A model generated the notes under the pieces. The model had not been told where the DNA came from. It did not search any database and saw only the letters and a program-made list of their open reading frames with translations. A DNA stretch of 64,000 nucleotides from Desulfobacterales bacterium (GTDB lineage: Bacteria > Desulfobacterota > Desulfobacteria > Desulfobacterales > SpSt-501): NCBI GenBank assembly GCA_030834695.1, contig JAUQXK010000039.1, forward strand, positions 1-64,000, read 5' to 3'. How positions within the stretch are numbered: position 1 is the stretch's first letter; the number at the start of each line of letters is the position of its first letter. This document shows positions 1 to 8,384 of the stretch, one piece after another. The position numbers and the translations under genes are program-made.

Positions 1-1
1 C

Positions 2-1444
2 GCATGCTATCTGATCGCGACGTCCGGTTCCACCGGGGAACCGAAAGTCATCCTCGGCAGCCATTTCGGCTTGTGCCATTTCATCCAGTGGGAAATAAGG
101 GAATTCGGCTTGAACGAAAACGTCTGCGGCAGTTTTCTCTCCCATCCGACCTTCGACGTCAGCCTGAGGGACATCTTCGTCCCGCTGTGCTGCGGCGGGA
201 CCCTGGTCATACCGGACGAGGCCACCAAGCAAGACCCGGCAGCCCTGTATCGTTGGTTTGAAAGCAATCGGATCAGTCTCACCCACATCGTACCGACGTT
301 GTTTCGACTGTTGACCCAGGCCATTCAAAGCCATAAAACCGACGCAACCGTGTTGCCTGCGCTGGAATGGGTTCTAACCGCCGGCGAGCCGCTGTACGGC
401 CACGATGTGTTCCAATGGAACCAGGCGGTCGGTGAGCATGCGAAACTGGTCAACATCTACGGCCCCTCGGAAACCACATTGGCCAAAATTTTTAACCGCA
501 TTCAACCCTCCAAGTTGACGGCCCAGCAAATCGTGCCGCTGGGGAAGCCGATTGACGGGGCCCGGGTGATGGTCATCGACGGCAACCGGCTATGCAATAT
601 CGGCGAAGAAGGCCAGATTTGCATCGAAACTAAATACCGGAGCAAAGGCTACTACCGGAACCCGGATCTGACCCGATCCGTTTTCGTTCCGAACCCGGTA
701 GACCCGGAATCTCCCGAACCGGTTTATTTGACCGGCGACATCGGGAAATGGCTCGAAGACGGGACGCTGCAGTTCCTGGGGCGAAAAGACGCCCAGATCA
801 AGCTGCACGGCAAACGAATCGAGCTGAACGAGATCGAAGTCGCCCTGACCCAATACCCGCGGGTGCAGATGGCTGCGGTGGCGCTGAAGAGCGATGACCA
901 GGGAAATCAGCGCTTGGTCGCCTATATCGTCTCGAAAGAGGAAGGCGGCCTGAAGGTGGAGCCCATCCGCCGGTTTCTGCTCGAACGAATTGCGGATTAC
1001 ATGGTCCCCAACATTTATGTATTCTCGAGCGCTCTGCCGCTGACCTCCAGTGGGAAGATCGACCGCCGGAGCCTTCCGGATCCAGTCATGACCAGGCCGC
1101 GATTGGAGCAGAGCTATGTCGGGGCGTCAAACGAAATTGAGACAAGACTGGTTGAGTTGTGGCGGCAGCTGCTCGGGTTCCAGCAGATCGGAATCGATGA
1201 TAATTTTTTCGATTTGGGAGGCAATTCGATCCTTGCGGCCAGATTGGCGGTTTTGATCGGAGAAAAATTCAACCGGGAGCTTCCGGTTGTAAAGATTTTC
1301 GAATACCCCAGCATCCGGCTTTTTGGAAACTTCCTTCGCCAAGAAGACAGCGGGCCAACCCGGTTGGAAAACCATGATCTACGTGCCCAACAGCGGCGCT
1401 CCAGCAGAATGATGCAGCGCAGGGCCCGACCTCTGAACCGATAG
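2..1444 (+). CDS. NRPS, 3' part: adenylation domain and peptidyl carrier domain (truncated by window start)
   Basis: The reading frame is open from base 2, so the 5' end lies outside the window; about 480 residues are visible. The visible part begins in adenylation core motif A3 (ATSGSTGEPK). It continues with A5 (NIYGPSETT), A7 (YLTGDIG), A8 around LHGKRIELNEIE and A10 (TSSGKIDRRSLP, with the catalytic Lys). A carrier domain follows with LGGNSI, whose Ser (about residue 409 of the fragment) would carry phosphopantetheine. The protein stops after the carrier with no condensation or thioesterase domain, so the acyl chain must pass to another protein, most simply the PKS that starts 29 nt downstream. 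By hand alignment the pocket Asp (Asp235 in GrsA numbering, in FDVS) is present, which fits an alpha-amino acid; the substrate cannot be named. Confidence 0.93.
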   Translation, partial: ACYLIATSGSTGEPKVILGSHFGLCHFIQWEIREFGLNENVCGSFLSHPTFDVSLRDIFVPLCCGGTLVIPDEATKQDPAALYRWFESNRISLTHIVPTLFRLLTQAIQSHKTDATVLPALEWVLTAGEPLYGHDVFQWNQAVGEHAKLVNIYGPSETTLAKIFNRIQPSKLTAQQIVPLGKPIDGARVMVIDGNRLCNIGEEGQICIETKYRSKGYYRNPDLTRSVFVPNPVDPESPEPVYLTGDIGKWLEDGTLQFLGRKDAQIKLHGKRIELNEIEVALTQYPRVQMAAVALKSDDQGNQRLVAYIVSKEEGGLKVEPIRRFLLERIADYMVPNIYVFSSALPLTSSGKIDRRSLPDPVMTRPRLEQSYVGASNEIETRLVELWRQLLGFQQIGIDDNFFDLGGNSILAARLAVLIGEKFNRELPVVKIFEYPSIRLFGNFLRQEDSGPTRLENHDLRAQQRRSSRMMQRRARPLNR

Positions 1445-1473
1445 AATCGGCGAAAAGGGAGCTTACGATTTCG

Positions 1474-4400
1474 ATGAAAAACCTCCAAAATAACGATTCC
1501 GAAAACTCTTCAGACGACCCTCAGCAGAACGGCTTGGAAGGAATCGCCATCATCGGGATGGCGATGCGATTTCCCGGTGCAGATTCGGCGGACCAGCTTT
1601 GGCATAACCTGTGTCAGGGAACGGAGTCGGTGACATTTTTCGGGGACGACCAACTCGACGCCTCCGTTTCCCCAGGCACCCGGCAAAATTCGAAATATGT
1701 CAAAGCGCGCGGGCGAATTGTCGGGGCCGATCAATTTGACGCATCTTTTTTCAAAATGAGCCCGCGCGAAGCCCAAATCATGGACCCGCAGCACAGGCTG
1801 TTTTTGGAACTCGCATGGGCGGCTCTAGAGGACGCCTGCTATACCAACGACTTCAAAGGATTGATCGGCGTCTACGGCGGGGCCGGGTTCAACAGCTATT
1901 ATAAAAACCACGTGGCGCCGGCTCAGGAACTGATCGAAATGTTCGGCGACCACGCCACCGATCTCGCGAACGCTCCGGACTATTTTTCGACCCGGGTGTC
2001 TTACAAGTTGAACCTCAGTGGACCCAGCCTGAGCATCTTTACCGGCTGCTCCACATCGCTCGTCGCAGTTTGCCAGGCATGCGACAGTCTGATCAGCTAT
2101 GGGTGCGACCTGGCGTTGGCTGGAGGAAGTTTTGTTCAGTGTCCGCTCGACACCGGCTATTTATACCGGGAAGGTGAAATTTTCAGCCCGGATGGACACT
2201 GCCGGCCTTTCGACGAGAATGCCGGCGGTACGGTCTTCAGCGATGGGGTGGGCCTGGTTGTCCTGAAACGGCTCGGCGAAGCCTTGAGGGACGGGGACAA
2301 CATCTACGCCGTCATCAAAGGCTTCGCACTCAACAACGATGGGTCCGACAAGGTCAGCTTCACCGCGCCCAGCGTGAATGGGCAGGCATCGGTCGTCGCG
2401 CTGGCTCAGGCCAACGCCGGCATCGACATTGAGAGCATTATCTATCACGAAGCGCACGGAACCGGCACCCGGCTGGGAGATCCGATCGAAATTGAAGCCC
2501 TCACCCAGGCCTTTAATCTGAAAACCCGCAAACGCCAGTTTTGTGCGATCGGCTCGCTGAAAGCCAATTTAGGGCATTTGGACGCCAGCGCCGGAGTGGC
2601 GGGCCTCATCAAGGCTTCCCTGGTGCTCTTGCACAGACAGATTCCCCCGAGCGTCAATTTCCAGAAACCCAACCCTCAGATTGATTTCGAGAACTCTCCC
2701 TTTTTTGTAAACACCCAATTGATTGAATTGGGCTCCCATGCGGGACCGCTCAGAGCGAGTGTCAGCTCCTTCGGCGTCGGCGGAACCAATGCGCATGTGG
2801 TTCTGGAGGAGGCTCCTCCGCGGGAGGCGGGACCTGACGCGCGGCCGTGGCATTTGATTCCGATTTCAGCGAAGAAACCAGCTGTCCTGGAGGAGGGCTG
2901 CCGCCGGCTGAAACGTTATCTTGAGAATCATCCGGGCATTAACCTTGCGGATGCGGCGTACTCGATGCAGATCGGCCGCAAGGTTTTCAACCATCGCAGG
3001 ATCGTCGTTTGCCGCGACACGCAGGATGCCATTCAGAAACTATCCGCTCCTAAACCTCCATGGGTGGTGACGCACCAATCGGACGGTGCCCCTCCCAATG
3101 TCGTTTTCATGTTTTCCGGGCAGGGCAGCCAGTATATCGACATGGGAAAGGAGCTTTACCAGAGCGAACCCGTTTTTAGGGATGCCGTCGACACCTGCGC
3201 CGGAATACTGGAACCCCTGCTCTCCATGGACCTGCGCGGTGTCATGTACCCCGGGGCCGACGAGATCGAGGGGCGACGCGAGCAATTGAACCAAACCGCC
3301 TGGGCCCAGCCGGCTCTTTTTACCGTTGAATACGCGCTGGCCCAGCTTTGGCAGGATTGGGGGATCCGGCCGAAAGCCATGGTCGGGCACAGCATCGGTG
3401 AATATGTGGCGGCTTGTCTGGCCGGGGTGCTCAACCTCGATGCCGCTCTGGCAGTCGTTGCCGCGCGCGGGCGCTTGATGCAGGAACTTCCGCCGGGCGC
3501 CATGCTCGCCGTGGCGGCTTCAGAGCCGGAGGCGGTTGCGTTCATTAACGACAGGCTTGCGTTGGCTGCGGTCAATGCTCCGTCGATGTGCGTAATTTCA
3601 GGAGATTTCCAGGCGATCGAAGAGCTGGAAAAGAGGCTTGAACAGGCCAAGATCGGACACCGGCGCCTGGTCACTTCGCATGCATTCCACTCGCATATGA
3701 TGGCGCCGGCGGTCGAGCGGTTTGCAGCGGAGATCGGGCGTCATGAGCTCCGTTCCCCGAAAATTCCGTTTCTTTCCAATGTCACCGGCACCTGGATCAC
3801 CCCCACCGAAGCCACCGACCATCGATACTGGAGCGAGCACATCCGGCGGCCCGTGCGCTTTTCGGACTGCATGGCATCGCTGAAGAATGAGGCCAATCCG
3901 ATCCTGCTGGAAGTCGGTCCCGGGAACACCCTTTGTTCGCTTGCCGGCCAGCAGGAGCGGCAGCCCTCCGGTTTTTCGGTCTTGTCTTCGCTGCGCCACC
4001 CCAAGGAAGACAAGTCGGACATGGCCCATATTCTGACCTCGCTGGGAAGGTTGTGGCTGGCAGGCGGCGAACCGGATTGGCCGGCTTTTTACCGGAACGA
4101 AGAGCGTCGTCGAATTTCGCTTCCCACCTATGCGTTCGAGCGAAACCGATACTGGATCGAGTCGGGAAAGCGTGCCTGGGCAGACTCGTCGGCCGCAGCC
4201 GGTTTTAATCAACTGGATGGGAAGGATGATGACCATCCGGATTCCGGAGCCGATGCGGTTTCAGCTGAAGAGACCGGCCGCCAGGGCAGTCAAACGCCGA
4301 CACATGAAAATCGGATTGAAAGGAATCTATCCGTCATTTGGAAGGAGTTATTGAATCTCCCGGCCATCGACCCCGACGACAATTACTTTGAGTTGGGCGG

Positions 4401-5406
4401 GAGCTCTCTTTTTGCCGTGCGGATGTTCGAACAGATCGAGAAAAAACTGGGGCGAAGGCTGCCTTTGGCAACTCTCTATGAGGCACCGACCATCCGGCAG
4501 CTTTCCAAGAGGATTGTCGAGATAGAATATTCGCCCTCTTGGTCGTCCCTGGTTGAGATTAAAAAGGGAAACGGCTCGAAGCCTTCCATCTTTTTCATGC
4601 ATTCCGAGGGCGGCAATGTTTTAGAATATTGGCCCTTGAGCAACTATTTTTCCCCCGACCAGGGCGTGTATGCTCTGCAGGCCAAGGGCTTGGAGGGCGA
4701 GGCTGTCGTCAGCCAGACCGTGGAGGAAATGGCCGGGAACTTTTTGTCCGAGATTGAACGGATCCAGAAAAAAGGGCCGTTCTATCTGGGAGGGTACTGC
4801 CTGGGCGGGCTGGTAGCCTATGAGATGGCCAGACAGTTGATAGACAGGGGCGAGAAGGTAAATTTCCTGGCGCTGATTAGCGCCAGGACTCCGGCATATT
4901 TAAGAATGGGCAGTTCCAATGCGACGATGCTGAAACGGTTTGCGGGGCGACTATCCGAACGGGTGCGATTGGAATGCGACAATTTGTCCCATTTGAACTG
5001 GAATCAAAAATATAACTACCTCCGCGAAAGACTGATGCGTTTTAACAACCTGGTTCAGGTCAACTGCGAAATTCAATTGGAGCGAGTCTTCTCCAAATTT
5101 AGCCCGAATGCCAATTGGCACTCAAGAGACTACATTCTGTACCAGTCCGTTCAGAACCAAGACCATGCATTCATGAACTACGATCCAAAGCCCTGCTCCA
5201 CCAGCGCCGTCATGTTTCGGGTGAAAAACAACCCAAGCTTTTTTGTAGAAGATGATCTCCTGGGTTGGTCCAAGCTGGTTCAGGGAGACATTCGTACCTT
5301 CGAAGTGGACTGTTTCCATAAGAACATCATGAAGGAACCAAACGCCAGGACGGTCGGCCAGAAGCTGAGTGAGCTGCTGCTGGCCGCTCAAGCCGGGGGC
5401 GATTGA
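1474..5406 (+). CDS. Type I polyketide synthase, KS-AT-ACP-TE
   Basis: A single-module PKS of 1310 residues. The ketosynthase (about 20-445) has its active Cys at residue 192 in TGCSTS, a variant of the usual TACSSS, plus the His motifs EAHGTGT and NLGH. The acyltransferase (about 545-860) has GHSIGE (Ser640) and HAFH, the signature usually linked to malonyl-CoA. A carrier domain (about 930-1010) has LGGSSL with attachment Ser978. The C-terminal thioesterase (about 1040-1305) has GYCLG in place of GxSxG, so Cys1109 would be the nucleophile, and a likely catalytic His1282. No KR, DH or ER domain is seen, so the added two-carbon unit should stay a beta-ketone. The upstream NRPS carrier most likely feeds this KS. 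The stop overlaps the next start (TGATG), indicating translational coupling. Confidence 0.95.
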   Translation: MKNLQNNDSENSSDDPQQNGLEGIAIIGMAMRFPGADSADQLWHNLCQGTESVTFFGDDQLDASVSPGTRQNSKYVKARGRIVGADQFDASFFKMSPREAQIMDPQHRLFLELAWAALEDACYTNDFKGLIGVYGGAGFNSYYKNHVAPAQELIEMFGDHATDLANAPDYFSTRVSYKLNLSGPSLSIFTGCSTSLVAVCQACDSLISYGCDLALAGGSFVQCPLDTGYLYREGEIFSPDGHCRPFDENAGGTVFSDGVGLVVLKRLGEALRDGDNIYAVIKGFALNNDGSDKVSFTAPSVNGQASVVALAQANAGIDIESIIYHEAHGTGTRLGDPIEIEALTQAFNLKTRKRQFCAIGSLKANLGHLDASAGVAGLIKASLVLLHRQIPPSVNFQKPNPQIDFENSPFFVNTQLIELGSHAGPLRASVSSFGVGGTNAHVVLEEAPPREAGPDARPWHLIPISAKKPAVLEEGCRRLKRYLENHPGINLADAAYSMQIGRKVFNHRRIVVCRDTQDAIQKLSAPKPPWVVTHQSDGAPPNVVFMFSGQGSQYIDMGKELYQSEPVFRDAVDTCAGILEPLLSMDLRGVMYPGADEIEGRREQLNQTAWAQPALFTVEYALAQLWQDWGIRPKAMVGHSIGEYVAACLAGVLNLDAALAVVAARGRLMQELPPGAMLAVAASEPEAVAFINDRLALAAVNAPSMCVISGDFQAIEELEKRLEQAKIGHRRLVTSHAFHSHMMAPAVERFAAEIGRHELRSPKIPFLSNVTGTWITPTEATDHRYWSEHIRRPVRFSDCMASLKNEANPILLEVGPGNTLCSLAGQQERQPSGFSVLSSLRHPKEDKSDMAHILTSLGRLWLAGGEPDWPAFYRNEERRRISLPTYAFERNRYWIESGKRAWADSSAAAGFNQLDGKDDDHPDSGADAVSAEETGRQGSQTPTHENRIERNLSVIWKELLNLPAIDPDDNYFELGGSSLFAVRMFEQIEKKLGRRLPLATLYEAPTIRQLSKRIVEIEYSPSWSSLVEIKKGNGSKPSIFFMHSEGGNVLEYWPLSNYFSPDQGVYALQAKGLEGEAVVSQTVEEMAGNFLSEIERIQKKGPFYLGGYCLGGLVAYEMARQLIDRGEKVNFLALISARTPAYLRMGSSNATMLKRFAGRLSERVRLECDNLSHLNWNQKYNYLRERLMRFNNLVQVNCEIQLERVFSKFSPNANWHSRDYILYQSVQNQDHAFMNYDPKPCSTSAVMFRVKNNPSFFVEDDLLGWSKLVQGDIRTFEVDCFHKNIMKEPNARTVGQKLSELLLAAQAGGD

Positions 5407-6683
5407 TGAACGCGTTGCCAAAGCTCGCCGAACCGGCGGCTTCCGATTTCGATAATGGCGATCGACCGATCTTGAATGGGGCATCCGACCATCGGCCCTC
5501 TCGCAGGGTGTTCTTGCATGGCGTGGCGGCGCTGGGGCTGTTCTCATCCCTGTTTTCCGGCATGGCGGGGATATCCTGGGCTTCCGTTGAGGAGTTGTTC
5601 AACCGGATCCGCGGACGCCTGATGTCGAACCCGGAATTACCGTCGGAAAGCGAGCGCGGCCTATCCGGGCTTCCGGAGGGCGGAGCGGCTATTTCTCTGG
5701 AAACCGCGCTGAACTCCCGTTGCACCAGCGACAAAGACGGCGATCCCAAGGTGTTTCACTGGGGCATGTTTGATCTTATTAAGAGGCTGCGCCAGGAGGA
5801 TATCCGGCATATCGTGGAGAGCGCCATGCTGCCGAATATCACTGGCAAGGGTGCCGATATCCTGGTTTCCGGCAACGAACTGACGTTTCGAGTCGAGGGG
5901 GCATCAAGGGGGTTCAACCGGGACAGATTGATGGTCGAAAGCGGCATGCAACAGCAAGCAGTTTGTCTCGCATGTGCGGCTTTGGGCGCAGGGATGGTTT
6001 TTCATGGAATGGGCACAGAGGGTACCAAAACCAGCGATGGGCATATCGCCACCGTCAGAATGGAAATCGACGCCATGCAGCCTTCGTACGGAGGCTCTTT
6101 TTGGACCACTGACGCTCCCGGCGACCCATGGTTGAAAGGCAATCTGCCGGAGCCGGATCGCAAGGGCCGCCGCCCGCTGCTTAACGTGCTTTCCGGATTA
6201 AACCCGATCCATTCGGGCCATAAACCTGTGACCGATGAATCCCTCGGGCAGGTGCTCTGGGCCGCTCGCGGTCGAACGCCGCATCTTTATAAATCCAGGC
6301 ACTGGGGGCTGACCATCCCCACCGCGCAGGGAGAGCAAAAAATCTCGGGAGTCTTCCTCCTGCGGGGCCATGGGCTTTTCGAGTACATCAACCATGCCAA
6401 AGGCAAACCCACGCACGCGACGGAGCATCTCAGGGAGCTGCCGGCAGAAGTGAACCGGAAGATCCGGCACGAACTTAATGCGGATGGTTGTCTCGTGGTG
6501 TTTGCGCGGAACGAGGAATTTGCAAGGGCCTTCTGGGAAACCGGATACCAGCTTCTGAATGCCGCATTGCAGGCGGCCGCTCTGGGGCTCAGCTACCGGG
6601 CCATTCTGCTGGACGAAGCTCAGAGAGCGCTGGTTGAGTCCGCCGGGATAAGGACTCCTGTAGCTGCAATCGCTCTGCAGTGA
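5406..6683 (+). CDS. Tat-exported nitroreductase-like (SagB/ThcOx-type) protein
   Basis: About 425 residues. The N-terminus carries a twin-arginine signal, SRRVFLH, at about 35-41, followed by a hydrophobic stretch and a plausible cleavage site after ISWA near 61. The body resembles nitroreductase-fold dehydrogenases of the SagB type: QVLWAARG, and near the C-terminus YQLLNAALQAAALGL, which matches the FMN-binding helix region of that family. The family binds FMN, which suits Tat export of a folded, cofactor-loaded protein. The ATG at 5406 overlaps the PKS stop; a TTG one codon earlier is less likely. Context suggests oxidative or reductive tailoring of the NRPS-PKS product outside the cytoplasm. 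The family call rests on a few motifs, so the exact reaction is unknown. Confidence 0.65.
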   Translation: MNALPKLAEPAASDFDNGDRPILNGASDHRPSRRVFLHGVAALGLFSSLFSGMAGISWASVEELFNRIRGRLMSNPELPSESERGLSGLPEGGAAISLETALNSRCTSDKDGDPKVFHWGMFDLIKRLRQEDIRHIVESAMLPNITGKGADILVSGNELTFRVEGASRGFNRDRLMVESGMQQQAVCLACAALGAGMVFHGMGTEGTKTSDGHIATVRMEIDAMQPSYGGSFWTTDAPGDPWLKGNLPEPDRKGRRPLLNVLSGLNPIHSGHKPVTDESLGQVLWAARGRTPHLYKSRHWGLTIPTAQGEQKISGVFLLRGHGLFEYINHAKGKPTHATEHLRELPAEVNRKIRHELNADGCLVVFARNEEFARAFWETGYQLLNAALQAAALGLSYRAILLDEAQRALVESAGIRTPVAAIALQ

Positions 6684-6704
6684 CTGGGGGCACTCATCCA
6701 ACCT

Positions 6705-7517
6705 ATGCAACTTTCGGAAAATTGCGAGCGGATGGACACTGGCATCGACATCTGGATGGCGCAGGCGGACCGTCCGGAGGCCGAAATCCGGCAGTGTGCC
6801 GGTATGCTATCCGATGACGAAATAGACCGTTCATCCAGATTCCGTGCAGCCCGAGACCGGAACCGATACATTGTCCGGCATGGAATTCTTCGGTTGTTGC
6901 TATCGGCCTATCTGCGCTGCGAACCCGCTGATGTTGAAATCCGCACTGACCCCAAGGGCAAGCCGCATGTGATCGATCGGGCGTCCGAGCCGGCCATGCA
7001 GTTCAATGTTTCCCACTCCGCAGGTCTGGCGGTTTTGGCCTTTGGCCGTTGCGCGGGCATCGGGGTCGACATCGAAAGAATAAACGGTTTTGAGTCGATG
7101 CGCGAAGTGGCGGCGCTTAATTTCACCTCAACCGAAGTCAACGAATTGGACAGCGCCCCGGAAGCTGATCGCATTGGAACTTTTTTTAAATTATGGACCC
7201 GCAAAGAGGCGGTGTTAAAAGCAAGCGGAGAGGGATTGCTGATTCCTGCAAGCTGCGTTGATGTGTCATCTCCTGTTGAAGGTGAAAAGACGTGGATCAC
7301 ACGAATCAGCGATGCCTCGCCGGAGAGCGAATACCGGTTGACCGATGTAAAGGCAGCGCCCGGTTTTGCAGCCGCAGTAGCAGCGGCTGGCCGCCATGGA
7401 TTGACATTGAGGTATCGGCGCTATGAGTTCACAAAGATGAAAAACAACATTATTACAAATGGTTGTATGAATAGCCCGTCGAACTGCATCCGCCCAGCCA
7501 GCACTTGCGGCTTTTAG
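6705..7517 (+). CDS. 4'-phosphopantetheinyl transferase, Sfp type
   Basis: A protein of 270 residues with the two family signatures: GVDIERI (Mg/CoA-binding Asp and Glu, about 121-127) and FFKLWTRKEAVLKASGEGL (about 162-180). FNVSHS, which contacts CoA, is also present. The enzyme moves phosphopantetheine from CoA to the Ser of carrier domains, so it can activate the carriers of the NRPS (base 1226) and the PKS (Ser978) just upstream. It starts 21 nt after the nitroreductase-like gene and is probably the last gene of that operon. The last 30 or so residues after LRYRRYEF look like a non-conserved extension. Confidence 0.93.
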   Translation: MQLSENCERMDTGIDIWMAQADRPEAEIRQCAGMLSDDEIDRSSRFRAARDRNRYIVRHGILRLLLSAYLRCEPADVEIRTDPKGKPHVIDRASEPAMQFNVSHSAGLAVLAFGRCAGIGVDIERINGFESMREVAALNFTSTEVNELDSAPEADRIGTFFKLWTRKEAVLKASGEGLLIPASCVDVSSPVEGEKTWITRISDASPESEYRLTDVKAAPGFAAAVAAAGRHGLTLRYRRYEFTKMKNNIITNGCMNSPSNCIRPASTCGF

Positions 7518-7853
7518 GTGAAGGTCGGTACCGGCCGATCGCTCTTTTCTCCTGAAGATCCGGGGCTGCAGCCTGTGTCGAGATCATTCGTTGCGGCAAA
7601 GAGGCTTCCAAGTTTTGGCATTACCAGGGCTATGGCTGGCCTATTTCTTGGACCTCATTAGCGAGGTATGTGCAAAAAGCTATTAAATATAGAAATATTT
7701 TAAACACTTTTATTTAATAAAATACCCTTTTTTTTGTTTTTTTTGTTAAACAAAACGTAACAGTTTAATTATATTATATAAAAAAAATAATAGGAAATCT
7801 TTATCTCAATGGCATGCAAAATGCTTTGCGCTAACTAACGGACGATATCTATA
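7518..7853. other. Intergenic region, AT-rich in its second half
   Basis: This 336-bp gap has no credible gene. Up to about 7670 its composition resembles the surrounding genes. From about 7680 to 7850 it turns strongly AT-rich, with long A and T runs and the inverted repeat TTTTGTTAAACAAAA at 7741-7755. It ends in a sigma-54 promoter. The bend-prone AT-rich DNA and the palindrome sit where an upstream activator or IHF could bind; that role is inference. Confidence 0.6.
7810..7825 (+). promoter_or_regulatory. Sigma-54 (RpoN) -24/-12 promoter
   Basis: TGGCATGCAAAATGCT matches the consensus TGGCACGN4TTGCW at nearly every fixed position and has the invariant GG-N10-GC spacing (GG 7811-7812, GC 7823-7824). 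Transcription would start near 7836, some 18 nt before the ATG of the small secreted protein at 7854. A sigma-54 activator of the kind needed is encoded at 12236-13606. Confidence 0.8.
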
Positions 7854-8258
7854 ATGAAGCGGCTATCATTTTTTATACTAATTATCCTTTTCACCACATA
7901 TGCCTTCAGCATATCCCGTGCGGGCATGTTCGAGGTTGAAAAGAACGGATTAATCCCAGATTCATCTGTAGATTTGACAATCGACTATTACGCCGCGATC
8001 AAGCCGGTACCGAACCTGGGAACGCATCATTTAATAGACCTTGATGCCTCTGATGCATTTTCATTCGATAGGAGTATCGAAGGCTTGTCGTCACCGCATA
8101 TTTCGGATACATTCGGTAGGGGGGTCGGCGCGCTTTTTATCACCGGGCCTATTATTAGCGGACACAACTCGGTTCTCGATTCATCAACGATGCTGTTGCT
8201 GGGCATAACCTTAGTCGGTCTATCGGGATATTTTGGAAGAAGGAAATTCAAAAGATAA
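7854..8258 (+). CDS. Small secreted protein with degenerate PEP-CTERM-like sorting tail
   Basis: A protein of 134 residues. It has an N-terminal signal peptide (basic MKR, hydrophobic core to about 22) and a C-terminal tripartite tail: motif, transmembrane helix, then the basic GRRKFKR. The tail reads VLDSSTMLLLG where the canonical exosortase signal reads VPEPSTMLLLG, so only the PEP core is replaced. The remainder is a low-complexity, Ser/Asp-rich polar region with no recognised domain. It is preceded by a sigma-54 promoter, followed by a terminator, and lies next to an exosortase gene. It is probably that exosortase's substrate, released or anchored at the cell surface, but the altered motif makes this an inference. 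Confidence 0.7.
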   Translation: MKRLSFFILIILFTTYAFSISRAGMFEVEKNGLIPDSSVDLTIDYYAAIKPVPNLGTHHLIDLDASDAFSFDRSIEGLSSPHISDTFGRGVGALFITGPIISGHNSVLDSSTMLLLGITLVGLSGYFGRRKFKR

Positions 8259-8333
8259 CCGTTGCTGCGGGCAAACGGCCATCGACCCAAAGAATCGACC
8301 ATAAGAAATTCTCAGTTTGACGTTAACCATTTG

Positions 8334-8370
8334 AAAGGATCGAGGATCATATACCTGCGATCCTTTTTTT
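8334..8370 (+). terminator. Rho-independent terminator after the PEP-CTERM-like gene
   Basis: A perfect 9-bp stem, AAAGGATCG (8334-8342) with CGATCCTTT (8358-8366), has a 15-nt loop and runs into a T tract to 8370. It ends 14 nt before the most upstream sensible exosortase start. Confidence 0.85.
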
Positions 8371-8384
8371 ATCCCAATAATTAC

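Noticed and set aside
7518-7680. Terminator after the PPTase
   Set aside because: GGTCGG/CCGGCC near 7524 has only a 2-nt loop and no T tract.
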